A stretch of 64,000 nucleotides of DNA, from assembly GCF_000733725.1 (NCBI RefSeq), contig NZ_JMQM01000001.1, positions 1,674,001 through 1,738,000 on the forward strand. Reading direction: 5' to 3'. Source of the DNA: Nitratireductor basaltis. Its GTDB lineage: Bacteria > Pseudomonadota > Alphaproteobacteria > Rhizobiales > Rhizobiaceae. The translations under genes and the position numbers were made by a program. The number at the start of each line of letters is the position of its first letter. The stretch's first letter is position 1. Positions 47,359 through 55,315 of the stretch are shown here, one piece after another. A model generated the notes under the pieces. That model was not told the origin of the DNA. It worked only from the letters and a program-made list of their open reading frames with translations, and made no database searches.

Positions 47359-47940
47359 ATGAGAACCGTTTTTGCAACGCTCCTTGCGCTCATCATCGCC
47401 ATCGGCGGCGGGGCTGCCAGTGTGTGGTTTCTCCTGGAAGAAGCGCCTGCCGCAGACGGTCTGAATATCGGGCCCTGGGTTGCCTATCCGTCGCTTGGCA
47501 CCCGGGATGCCGATCCCTATTCGCGTGCGCGCTTCGTGCGTCGTGGCGGCGTTCCCATGGGCCAGGCCGAAGGCATCGTCTTCACCGCGCGCAGCGACTC
47601 TGGGCAGCAAAGGCTAGTTTCCGGCTGCACCTATCGGCTTGAAGGTCCCATGCCCGTTGCCCGCTTCTGGACCCTGCATGCAGCCGACAACAGCGGCCAG
47701 CCCCTGCCCGAACTTGATGGTCGGCCTTCCGGGCTGCAGGTGTCGCAGATCCAGCGCCAAGCGGACAACAGCTTCACCATCATCGCATCAAGCCGCGCCC
47801 AGCCTGGCAACTGGCTCGCCATCACCCGCCCCGGTCCCTATCAGCTTCTCCTGACCCTGCTCGACACGCCCATTTCGACGGGCGCTGCCGTGGAGGAAAT
47901 ACGGCTGCCTTCCATCACGCGGGTGGGCTGCGATGTTTAG
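47359..47940 (+). CDS. DUF1214 domain protein
   Basis: A 193-residue protein with an N-terminal membrane anchor (TVFATLLALIIAIGGGAASVWFLL) and a periplasmic domain of the DUF1214 type (ARFWTLHAADNSGQPLPEL, SFTIIASSRAQPGNWLAI). It starts 21 bases after the PBP1A stop and its end overlaps the DUF1254 gene by 8 bases, so the three are probably one operon. The biochemical role of the domain is unknown; location beside PBP1A suggests an envelope role. Confidence 0.88.
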   Translation: MRTVFATLLALIIAIGGGAASVWFLLEEAPAADGLNIGPWVAYPSLGTRDADPYSRARFVRRGGVPMGQAEGIVFTARSDSGQQRLVSGCTYRLEGPMPVARFWTLHAADNSGQPLPELDGRPSGLQVSQIQRQADNSFTIIASSRAQPGNWLAITRPGPYQLLLTLLDTPISTGAAVEEIRLPSITRVGCDV

Positions 47941-48475
47941 GCTCTTCTATGCGCTTCTGGTCGGCATTATCGGCGCCGGCATTGTACATATCGCGATCAT
48001 CTTCCTCTTGCCGGCCAATGCCAGCAATGATGCGTGGTCGCGTATTGCAGCGATCGCCGAACCCTATCAGCCGGTTCTTCTGGAAAATGTGGAACCCTCA
48101 GTGCTGCCGGCCAGCCAGCGCAATCCGTTCCTGAGGGCGGTTGCCTGCCGCTTCGACCTCGAGGACGGGCCGGTGCGCCTGAGTGCGGAAGAGGCCCTGC
48201 CCTTCTGGTCCATGTCGCTTTACGACCAAAGCGGGCTGAATGTGTTCAGCATCAGCGATCGCGCGGCACCGGGTGCCTCGCCGGATCTCCTGGTATTGAC
48301 CAGTGAGCAGCTTGCAGCCATGCGCACCGAAATGCCTGCAGAATTCGATCAGTCGCTCTTCGTGGAAACGGACATCGAGCAGGGCCTGATCGTCATGCGG
48401 GTGCTTGTTCCCGATGCCACCTATCAGCGCCGCGTCGGACGCGCGCTTGCGTCCATTGCATGCAAACCGGCTTGA
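47933..48475 (+). CDS. DUF1254 domain protein
   Basis: A 180-residue protein with an N-terminal anchor helix (FRLFYALLVGIIGAGIVHIAIIFLL) and a DUF1254-like periplasmic domain (FLRAVACRFDLEDGPVRLSA, PFWSMSLYDQSGLNVFSI). In many bacteria DUF1254 and DUF1214 occur in one long secreted protein; here they are separate short anchored proteins with coupled translation. Function unknown. Confidence 0.87.
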   Translation: MFRLFYALLVGIIGAGIVHIAIIFLLPANASNDAWSRIAAIAEPYQPVLLENVEPSVLPASQRNPFLRAVACRFDLEDGPVRLSAEEALPFWSMSLYDQSGLNVFSISDRAAPGASPDLLVLTSEQLAAMRTEMPAEFDQSLFVETDIEQGLIVMRVLVPDATYQRRVGRALASIACKPA

Positions 48476-48479
48476 ACTT

Positions 48480-48505
48480 CCCCGGAACAACCGCGGCTGC
48501 CGGGG
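48480..48505. terminator. Weak hairpin between convergent genes
   Basis: CCCCGG (48480-48485) and CCGGGG (48500-48505) are complementary around a GC-rich 14-base loop, just after the DUF1254 stop. No T-run follows on either strand, so terminator function is uncertain. Confidence 0.3.
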
Positions 48506-48514
48506 CAGCGGGTT

Positions 48515-48682
48515 TCAGACCTGCTGGCTCGACTGCTTGCCGCGCACGGAAGATGCAGGCGCGCCTGCGGTGCGCTCGTAGCGCACTCCCGGGAAGATGA
48601 TGATCGATGCCGGCTTGTCAGGCATCTCGTTCACACGCGCCGTCTTGCGGCGCTTTTCGTCTAGCTTCAGGACAGTTGCCAT
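48515..48682 (-). CDS. Small conserved-type hypothetical protein (55 residues)
   Basis: A 55-residue cytoplasmic protein starting MATVLKLDEKRRKTARVNEM with a central IIIFPGVRYER motif and a polar tail. The ATG at 48682 follows AAGGGA about 10 bases upstream; the frame extends further but without support. The basic N-terminus and FPGVRYER core look like short rhizobial proteins of unknown role. No function assigned. Confidence 0.65.
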   Translation of the reverse strand: MATVLKLDEKRRKTARVNEMPDKPASIIIFPGVRYERTAGAPASSVRGKQSSQQV

Positions 48683-48978
48683 GTCTCGCGGTCCCTTCTT
48701 GGGTCGGAGTGGATACGCAACGCCTCCACCCACGATACTGCACAAACTATGGTTAACAGTCCGTTAGCGGTTGCGGAGTGCCAGCCACAGCGCCCCCGCT
48801 GGTTGAAGATGCTGAAGAAGGAATGAGGCGCCAATCAGACATGCGCCCCGAGCCTGATCCCGATAGTGAACGCAATGCTTAATTTCGCGGTTAATCGAAC
48901 GCTAATGGATTGCACCTAATTTGACGCATCAGCGGAGCTGTTTGCTCCCGTTTGTATCGAGTAAAGGCGTAGTCACGG
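48683..48978. other. Intergenic region with CtrA-like half sites
   Basis: About 296 bases without a gene between divergent frames. It carries ATGGTTAA with TTAA-N7-TTAG (48753-48767) and TTAA-N7-CTAA (48891-48905), each one base from the CtrA consensus, plus TTAA-N8-TTAA at 48879-48894. No hairpin with a T-run was seen. Confidence 0.4.
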
Positions 48979-49554
48979 GTGTCGTCCTTGGATTTCAGGC
49001 AGATCAGCTACGGCTCGGGCCGGAACAATGCCGAGCGGATATTCCGTGCGGCCATCTCCGCCTTCTGCTGCCTGCCGCGCCCTTCCCGCAAGGAAGTCCA
49101 ACAACTCGATGATCTGACGCTTGGCCTCTATGAAGCCGTTTCGGTGTCAGGTCTTCGCTTTGCCTCAAGCGCGCTCAGCGATTGCAGCCCTGCACCTGGC
49201 GGGCTCGTGCGGCGCCTTTGTAACGAAAGCGTGGATATCGCAGCCCCGCTGCTGTTGCGCTCGCCTTTACTCGGCGACCCGGATCTGATCGCCCTGATCG
49301 GGCGTCACGGCGCGGGTCACGCCCGCGCAATCGCGCGCCGCGACAGCCTTAATCCGGTGATCGCGCAGCTGATCGGGAAGATCGCTCAAAAGGCGGACGC
49401 CGCACAAAAACGCGACACCCCTGCCCCGGCACCACGTCCTACCCCCATCGAGGAGATGCGCCTGCGCCTGCGCAACCTCATGCAGGAGGAGGCGCGGCGC
49501 GCTGCGAACGATCATCCCCTGCCGAACAACGGCGACCTTGCCCGGACATTGTAG
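48979..49554 (+). CDS. DUF2336-like protein
   Basis: A 191-residue cytoplasmic helical protein starting at GTG (48979). The core (RRLCNESVDIAAPLLLRSPL, DPDLIALIGRHGAGHARAIARR) matches the HEAT-like repeat style of the DUF2336 family of alphaproteobacteria. The C-terminal part is proline-rich then charged (MRLRLRNLMQEEARRAANDH). The upstream region has CtrA-like half sites. Function unknown; it is convergent with the DUF1491 gene. Confidence 0.75.
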   Translation: MSSLDFRQISYGSGRNNAERIFRAAISAFCCLPRPSRKEVQQLDDLTLGLYEAVSVSGLRFASSALSDCSPAPGGLVRRLCNESVDIAAPLLLRSPLLGDPDLIALIGRHGAGHARAIARRDSLNPVIAQLIGKIAQKADAAQKRDTPAPAPRPTPIEEMRLRLRNLMQEEARRAANDHPLPNNGDLARTL

Positions 49555-49587
49555 GCCGGGTGCCCAGGTCAAGTGCCGCATCTGGCG

Positions 49588-49932
49588 CTATTCGTTACCG
49601 GCCAAGGGCAGATATTGGTCGTCGGACAAACCATGCTCGATCTCGACCACCCAGATATCCGGGTCGAAGCGTAGTTCCCGCTCCAGTTTTTTCTCGATCT
49701 CGTCTTCCTCGCCTTCCATCATGAGGGCGAACTGGCGTTCCTGCGGCTTGGCCTCGTCATAGCTGGTCTGGGCGGCAGGCTGGTAGAGCTTCACCTCGCC
49801 GAAGCGGTTGCGGCTGATGATGAAGATCGCGCCGGCTTCACGCGCGCCGCGTCTGCGCACGGCTGCAAATCCGCCATCATTGAAGATGCGGCGCGTCAGG
49901 GCTGATACCCAAAGATCGGCGGTTACGCGCAT
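49588..49932 (-). CDS. DUF1491 family protein
   Basis: A 114-residue protein with the family start RVTADLWVSALTRRIFNDGGFAAVRRRG, then EAGAIFIISRNRFGEVKLYQPA, and an acidic helix (EGEEDEIEKKLERELRFDPDIWVVEIE). Widely present in Rhizobiales, function unknown. It lies 16 bases downstream of the peptidoglycan-binding protein gene and is the last gene of the divJ unit. Confidence 0.85.
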   Translation of the reverse strand: MRVTADLWVSALTRRIFNDGGFAAVRRRGAREAGAIFIISRNRFGEVKLYQPAAQTSYDEAKPQERQFALMMEGEEDEIEKKLERELRFDPDIWVVEIEHGLSDDQYLPLAGNE

Positions 49933-49948
49933 GGAAGTATCAAGCCGG

Positions 49949-50764
49949 TCAATTGATCAGCCCAACTTCCTTCATTTTAGCAATGAATTCCGCATCCACC
50001 TCGCCGGTCTCACTCAAGCCGAACAGAGACTGGAACTCGCGGATGGCGGTGCGGGTGCGTTCACCCATGACACCATCGATTTCGATACCGTCATTGCCGA
50101 AGGATCTAAGCCCTGCCTGAACCTTGCGGATGATATCCTGATCGGCGGGCACGGAGGCGGTGTGAAGTTCAGCCGCATCGTCGTCAATGCTCGCACTCGC
50201 CTGCACCACTTGCGAACGCGGGGCCGGTTTCGGGCGGGGACGTGGCGATGCCGCCACCTGGCGCGGCGCTTCAGCCAGACCCAACTGGCGCAGCAGAGCA
50301 GCGTCGATCTGGCCGTCTGGCGACAAACCAACCACGCGTTTGTATTTTTCGACTGCAGCACGAGTCTGCGGGCCGTTCATTCCGTCGACAGGGCCTTCAT
50401 AGACGCCCAGTGCTGCGAGAACTTTCTGCACCGCAAAGACATTCTCGTCACCCATGCTTTCGGCAACTTCCTGCGGTGCGGCTTCGGGCGCACTTGCCTG
50501 GGGGCGTGTCGGCTCCGGCGGAAGGGGTGCCTGGCGAGGCAGCACCGTCGGCGCCTGACGGGTCGAGATCATCGGCTTTGGGTGCGACTGCGGCTGGTAC
50601 CACATGGCATTGGCGGAAACGAAGGCCAGCGAGACGATAAACGCCGTCGTGCCGCCCGCAATGCCGGGGTTGCGCGCAATCATGGCTCCGACGCCCGACA
50701 GGGCATCGCTCAGCCAGTGGCCGCCTTCGTCAGTCAATTCAGGCTGTCTTGCGTAACGGCTCAT
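49949..50764 (-). CDS. Membrane-anchored peptidoglycan-binding domain protein
   Basis: A 271-residue protein. One transmembrane helix (about 33-52, GGTTAFIVSLAFVSANAMWY) anchors a proline-rich linker and two PG_binding_1-type domains (VQKVLAALGVYEGPVDGMNGPQTRAAVEKY and VQAGLRSFGNDGIEIDGVMGERTRTAI). I chose the ATG at 50764, which lies 26 bases inside the end of the DivJ-type kinase gene in another frame. Binding of periplasmic peptidoglycan is predicted; coupling to a polarity kinase gene hints at a division or polar cell-wall role. Confidence 0.87.
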   Translation of the reverse strand: MSRYARQPELTDEGGHWLSDALSGVGAMIARNPGIAGGTTAFIVSLAFVSANAMWYQPQSHPKPMISTRQAPTVLPRQAPLPPEPTRPQASAPEAAPQEVAESMGDENVFAVQKVLAALGVYEGPVDGMNGPQTRAAVEKYKRVVGLSPDGQIDAALLRQLGLAEAPRQVAASPRPRPKPAPRSQVVQASASIDDDAAELHTASVPADQDIIRKVQAGLRSFGNDGIEIDGVMGERTRTAIREFQSLFGLSETGEVDAEFIAKMKEVGLIN

Positions 50765-52514
50765 ACGTCCACTCGTTCTTGTCTCCATTCTGCGCGTTTT
50801 CGCGCTCCTTATCCACGCCACCTGCATTTTCCGGCAGGCTGACATAGACGCTCGTACCCTCACCTTCGGCGCTCTCGATCCGCATCGAACCGCACTGCAG
50901 TGCGACGAGGCCCTTCACCAGCGCAAGCCCCAACCCGGTACCCTCGAACTGGCGGGTATAGGCATTGTCCACCTGCATGAATGGTGTACCCAGCCGCTCC
51001 AGGTCCTCGGCGCCAATACCGATGCCGGTATCGTGCACGCTCAGCTCCAGCCTGCCATCACAGCGCTCGGCGCTGACACGGATCTCGCCTTCGGGCGTGA
51101 ATTTCACAGCATTCGAGATCAGGTTGATCAGGATCTGCTGAACCGCGCGGCGGTCACAGGTAACCTCGGCCACGTCCTCGGCGATCTCGGTGTGAACCGC
51201 AAGCCCCTTGCCGGCAGCCGACTGTGCGCCCAGCGAAACACTCAGCCGTACCGCATCCGCGATGGAGAAGGGTTCCGGCTTCAGCACATAGCTTCCGTTC
51301 TGGACCTTCGACACATCGAGGATCGTGTTCACGACCGAAAGAAGATGGTCGCCCGCCTCACGGATGAGCCCGACATATTCGCGTTGCTTCTCATTGGCAA
51401 AGGCGCCGAACATCTCGTTCTTCAAGACATCGGAGAAGCCGACTATGGCATTGAGCGGGGTGCGCAGCTCATGGCTGACGGAAGCGAGGAAGCGGGTTTT
51501 TGCAGTTGCTGCCGATTCCGCCTCGATACGAGCTTCCCGCAGCTCGGCCTCCACCTCGTCAAGCGCATCATCCTGGCGAAGAAGGGCGGTGACCACGCCC
51601 TCGCCGCGGGAGAACATTTCGGCGCGGTAGGTGCTGTATTGCTGCTCGTCCCTTGGACCGGGAACGCGCAGGCGCAATGTCAGGCGTTCGACCTGGCGGT
51701 TCTCGCCGCGCAGACCCGACAGAGCTGTCATGAAGGCAACGCGGTCGGAGACGTGCAGTCGGTCGAAGAAGCCCGATCCCAGAAGCATCTCGGGTGCAAG
51801 GCCGAAAAGCGTGGCACTGTCGCCGGCAATTTCGCGCAGTTCGGATTGTCCGCCAAAGTGCAGAATGCTTGCGCCAAGCCGGTGCGCCAGAAGCTCGGCC
51901 GTGTCGACAACCTCTTCCGCTTCGCTCTTCTGGTCGGCAAAGCGAAGACGCGGCATCCAGGTGAGCGCGTAGAGAACCGGAAGCGTCCAGGCGCTGGCAC
52001 CGGCAGCAACACCTGCAGAACCAAGTCCGAAGAGTTGTACGGCCACATGCGAACCGACAATGGCAGCAGCGATGGCTGCAAGGCCGTAAAGCTTTGCCTT
52101 GCTGCTTCGGCTGATCCAGGCTGTCTCCAGCCCCAGTGCCAGTGCGATGGCCGCGACAGGTGAGACCGGGCCTCCGGCTGCAGCGACGATACCGGCCACG
52201 GCCAGCACACCCACGCAAAGCGCCAGCATCTCTATTGCACGACGCCGCGCGGTCGCGATCAGAAGAATGGGGCCGATCAGTGCAGCCGCACCAAGACCGA
52301 GGCTTGCCACAACCGCCGATTCCAGTCCGATGACACCCGGCAGGTATTGGGCAAAACCAGCAGCGAGCACGAAGGGAGCGACCAGCAGCACGCCCATGAG
52401 CCGCATCTGACGATCACGCTCTTCGCCCTCGCCCACATTCGGGTGCACGAGGCCGCTGCAAGCCTCGGCGAGGCTCTGCTTTAGATTCGTGATCTTGGCT
52501 GCAAGGATGCTCAA
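50739..52514 (-). CDS. divJ: DivJ-type multi-helix sensor histidine kinase
   Basis: A kinase of about 591 residues. About six membrane helices (residues 37-185) with almost no periplasmic loops are followed by a PAS-like domain (205-320), a coiled coil and the H-box VSHELRTPLNAIVGFSDVL (His348). The ATPase has NLISNAVKFTPEG and GTGLGLALVKGL. This build, and mucR close by, match DivJ of rhizobia and Caulobacter, the DivK kinase that opposes PleC. The start is uncertain: a TTG at 52514 keeps the amphipathic segment before helix 1; the frame opens to 52736. A CtrA-type half site ATGGTTAA lies at 52662. Confidence 0.78.
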   Translation of the reverse strand: MSILAAKITNLKQSLAEACSGLVHPNVGEGEERDRQMRLMGVLLVAPFVLAAGFAQYLPGVIGLESAVVASLGLGAAALIGPILLIATARRRAIEMLALCVGVLAVAGIVAAAGGPVSPVAAIALALGLETAWISRSSKAKLYGLAAIAAAIVGSHVAVQLFGLGSAGVAAGASAWTLPVLYALTWMPRLRFADQKSEAEEVVDTAELLAHRLGASILHFGGQSELREIAGDSATLFGLAPEMLLGSGFFDRLHVSDRVAFMTALSGLRGENRQVERLTLRLRVPGPRDEQQYSTYRAEMFSRGEGVVTALLRQDDALDEVEAELREARIEAESAATAKTRFLASVSHELRTPLNAIVGFSDVLKNEMFGAFANEKQREYVGLIREAGDHLLSVVNTILDVSKVQNGSYVLKPEPFSIADAVRLSVSLGAQSAAGKGLAVHTEIAEDVAEVTCDRRAVQQILINLISNAVKFTPEGEIRVSAERCDGRLELSVHDTGIGIGAEDLERLGTPFMQVDNAYTRQFEGTGLGLALVKGLVALQCGSMRIESAEGEGTSVYVSLPENAGGVDKERENAQNGDKNEWTYEPLRKTA

Positions 52515-52938
52515 ATCTGACGCTCTGCACAAACTGATACTGGTTTTATTCCCGTTGTTGGAGGGAGCCTCGCAGCCAGCATTTAAGGAAAGGGAAACAG
52601 CCGCGCCCAGGGGCGACCGGATTGCCCGAAAAACGGTCGGAGAGACCCTTTGCCTTCCGGCATGGTTAACAAAGGGTGGGTGTTTACCGCGCACTTCCGT
52701 AGCGGCACCATGCCTTCGGTTTAGCGGGGAAACCAATGACCGCCCGAGCTTGGATGGTGAAGTTTATTCTGTGACCGGCCGCGAAATTATCGTCAATTGC
52801 GGTTCGAAACTGCCGAAAACCCGACTTTTTCGGCTTTGAGTACAATTTTACTCAATCCGGAAACGTGGTCTTTTCGTCTTCATGGCATTGTCCCTCACAT
52901 CGCAACAAGACCATCTGCGATCAATCGGGGTGAGAGTT
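52515..52938. other. 424-base divergent intergenic region (divJ / DUF5330 gene)
   Basis: No gene is supported. It contains ATGGTTAA (52662-52669), the reverse of the extended CtrA half-site TTAACCAT, and a perfect 8-base hairpin GCCGAAAA/TTTTCGGC (52812-52834). Both divergent promoters must lie here, but I cannot fix their -10 boxes. Confidence 0.5.
52812..52834. repeat. Hairpin in the divJ-DUF5330 intergenic region
   Basis: Arms GCCGAAAA (52812-52819) and TTTTCGGC (52827-52834) are fully complementary around a 7-base loop. It lies about 105 bases before the DUF5330 start. It could be a leader hairpin or operator. Confidence 0.4.
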
Positions 52939-53367
52939 ATGGGATTTCTGATTCGTGCAGCCTTCTGGCTTTCTCTGGTTCTTCTGTTCCTGCCGCTTGG
53001 TGGCGGGTCGGATGAAGCCGGCGAATTTCAGACCGTCGGCGCCCTTGATACCCTCCTGGCCGCTCGGGATGCGGCGGCGGACATGGCGGGCATGTGCGAG
53101 CGCAATCCTCATGTCTGTGAAACAGCGAAGGCTGCGGCCTCTACCGTCCTGATCCGGGCGCGGGCCGGCATCAACGTTGCGTCGGAAATGATGGCGGACG
53201 ACACGCCTGCGCAGGCATCCGAGGCTCCGGTCATCGCGAAGGAAGAGATCCGGCGCCCGCAGGTCACGGTCACCGGCAGCATTTCCCCGACCGAAGAAGG
53301 TGAGCGCGCAGTGGTGCGTCCCTATACCCCGCCGGTTCCCCAGGCCGATATCGCAGCTTCGCGCTGA
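52939..53367 (+). CDS. DUF5330 domain protein (small membrane-anchored)
   Basis: A 142-residue protein. A single N-terminal helix (FLIRAAFWLSLVLLFLPLGG) precedes a periplasmic or cytoplasmic helix with two cysteines (GMCERNPHVCETAKAAAS) and a disordered tail. The ATG at 52939 has GGGTGAGAG upstream. The CERNPxVC block is typical of DUF5330 proteins of Rhizobiales; function unknown. SufE follows in the same direction. Confidence 0.8.
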   Translation: MGFLIRAAFWLSLVLLFLPLGGGSDEAGEFQTVGALDTLLAARDAAADMAGMCERNPHVCETAKAAASTVLIRARAGINVASEMMADDTPAQASEAPVIAKEEIRRPQVTVTGSISPTEEGERAVVRPYTPPVPQADIAASR

Positions 53368-53429
53368 TCCGCACCGTTCACGGCGGATTTTTTAGTGACG
53401 AATGGTCCCTCACTGCCTATATCCGGGCC

Positions 53430-53855
53430 ATGACTGCAAGCTTCGAAACCATCCGCGACGATTTTGCCTTTCTGGACGACTGGGAAGAGCGCTACCGCTA
53501 CATCATCGAACTGGGCAATGATCTGTCGCCCTATCCCGAAGAAGCGCGCGACGAACATCACAAGGTCAAGGGTTGCGTCAGTCAGGTCTGGCTCAACAGC
53601 CGTATCGAGGACGGCGCCGACCCGCTCATTCGCTTCGAGGGCGATTCGGATGCGCATATCGTGCGCGGCCTGGTGGCCATCATGCTGGCGCTTTATTCTG
53701 GCCGTCCTGCAAGCGAGATCGTCGCAACCGATGCGGAAGCCGCCATGGCAGAGCTCGGGCTGGACGAACACCTCACTCCCCAGCGCTCCAATGGCCTGCG
53801 CGCCATGATCAAGCGCATGAAGGATGAGGCGCAAAAAGCCCTGGAGCGCGCCTGA
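53430..53855 (+). CDS. sufE: Cysteine desulfuration protein SufE
   Basis: A 141-residue SufE. The sulfur-accepting cysteine is Cys49 in HHKVKGCVSQVW. Family features include the N-terminal DDFAFLDDWEERYRYIIELG, the FEGDSDAHIVRGLVAIMLALYSG helix and the C-terminal LTPQRSNGLRAMIKRMK. It takes sulfur from SufS for iron-sulfur cluster assembly; no suf operon is present here, as is usual for rhizobial sufE. Confidence 0.95.
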   Translation: MTASFETIRDDFAFLDDWEERYRYIIELGNDLSPYPEEARDEHHKVKGCVSQVWLNSRIEDGADPLIRFEGDSDAHIVRGLVAIMLALYSGRPASEIVATDAEAAMAELGLDEHLTPQRSNGLRAMIKRMKDEAQKALERA

Positions 53856-53861
53856 TCCAAT

Positions 53862-54683
53862 TCAGGCATCAAGGCGCGGGCGATAGCCCTTCCCTCCCCA
53901 ATGCACCAGACGCCCCTCGCGGCGATGACGCTGTGGCTCATAATGCCGCAACAGCGCCTGCAACGCGGTCTTGAGTATCAGCTTGGCCGAGCGCGCCGGC
54001 CAGCGGCGCTCACGCTCCACTTCTTCAAGACCTTTCAGGAAGCAGCACACATCCACCAGCACGCCTGAAAGCTCAGGCCCCACCGCGGCAAGGGCTGCTT
54101 CGACGCGCCTGCGTGCGCCGAGTGCCGCATCGGTAAGCTCGCCCAAAGCACTGTCGCCGCTACGGCGGCTCGTGCCATCCCGGATCCGCGAAAGATCGAC
54201 GCCCATGCGTGGCTGCAGGGAGCCGCGCTCGAAATCCAGGCGCAGTCTTTCGCCGGCGCGAAACTCCGCCTCGTTCAGCCAGGTCCTGCCGTCGCGCCCG
54301 CGAATGCGGGCAAGGCTGGCCAGCGGCGATTCCTTCAGATTGATTGCCACGGTGCGCCACTCGCCTTCATGCTCCACCTGCGCGGTGTCCAGCACGCGTT
54401 GCCGTCCTGCGCCCCCCTCAACGCACTCCGACTTTCCGTCAAGCACGGCTGCACCTTTCGCAGTGATCTGAAGCTGGTCGGCATCACGCCGGATAAGACT
54501 TTCTCGAAGCATATGTTCGAGCAGTTCTCCTTCCACGCCGATCGTGCCGCGCGTCCTGCTTTCGACGAGAACACTCTTCCCGCTGGCTGCGCGCCGTAGG
54601 GTGCATGATCCTGCCTGAAGGATTTTGAGAACCCTGCGCTGGTTCCGGCCAGCCCTTTCACGTTTGAACTCGTCGCGCCTCAT
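53862..54683 (-). CDS. DUF6456-like protein coupled to a DnaA-domain-IV protein
   Basis: A 273-residue basic protein. The N-terminal half begins MRRDEFKRERAGRNQRRVLKI and reads like a small winged-helix region (LLEHMLRESLIRRDADQLQIT). The C-terminal half (residues about 125-260) contains WLNEAEFRAGERLRLDFERG and LVDVCCFLKGLEEVERERRW, then a basic tail, which I recall as DUF6456. The ATG at 54683 overlaps the stop of the DnaA-like gene as ATGA. The frame runs further upstream only as a shadow of that gene. DNA binding is inferred. Confidence 0.8.
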   Translation of the reverse strand: MRRDEFKRERAGRNQRRVLKILQAGSCTLRRAASGKSVLVESRTRGTIGVEGELLEHMLRESLIRRDADQLQITAKGAAVLDGKSECVEGGAGRQRVLDTAQVEHEGEWRTVAINLKESPLASLARIRGRDGRTWLNEAEFRAGERLRLDFERGSLQPRMGVDLSRIRDGTSRRSGDSALGELTDAALGARRRVEAALAAVGPELSGVLVDVCCFLKGLEEVERERRWPARSAKLILKTALQALLRHYEPQRHRREGRLVHWGGKGYRPRLDA

Positions 54684-55105
54684 CGCACCATCTCCGTCTG
54701 CCGAAATGCGGCGGCGGTTACCCGCTCGGTCATGGCAACGATACGGTCGAACTCCTCGTCGTCCCGCAGATCCTCGATCATGTGGCAAGCGTGCTGCACC
54801 GTTGTACGGTCGCGGCCAAAGCCCCGGCCGATCTCGGTCATGTTCAATTGCAGGACGACATGAGCGACATACATTCCGATCTGGCGCACACGCACGACGG
54901 ATGTCGGCGCACGTCCACCTGCCCTCAGTTCCTTGCCGCTTACATTGAACAGCGCTGCCACGATATCCAGCACGCATTCGCATATGTCGCTCACGCGCTC
55001 TTCCCTGATCGGGCTCATCCGACGACGCGTCTCGCCCGGGAAAGAGGTACCCGCCTCTTCCTCCTCATGCTGCGGGGACAGCTTCTCTGTGATGATCGAC
55101 GACAC
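54680..55105 (-). CDS. Free-standing DnaA domain IV-like DNA-binding protein
   Basis: A 141-residue protein without the AAA+ domain of DnaA. Residues about 35-130 resemble the DnaA C-terminal DNA-binding domain: VSDICECVLDIVAALFNVSG, then RVRQIGMYVAHVVLQL and the signature GRDRTTVQHACHMIE that contacts DnaA boxes. The GTG start at 55105 has GGAGG about 9 bases upstream. It is the first gene of an operon with the DUF6456 gene and is divergent from a small basic protein gene. Binding to DnaA boxes is inferred. Confidence 0.85.
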   Translation of the reverse strand: MSSIITEKLSPQHEEEEAGTSFPGETRRRMSPIREERVSDICECVLDIVAALFNVSGKELRAGGRAPTSVVRVRQIGMYVAHVVLQLNMTEIGRGFGRDRTTVQHACHMIEDLRDDEEFDRIVAMTERVTAAAFRQTEMVR

Positions 55106-55315
55106 TGTTCCGGCCTCCTGCCCAACAAAGGAATAAATTCCTTATAACGAGACCGGGCACGCACGTGAACAAATGTGGAACATTATTCTGGGCGGGAATC
55201 CCGCATCCTGCAGATATCTAAGGAAAATTTTTCTATGCAAAGATTTTTCCACCCCCTGTTTATCCCCGCCACCCCCAAAGCCCCTCATGGTTGCATGGAA
55301 GCGATGGAGAAAATC

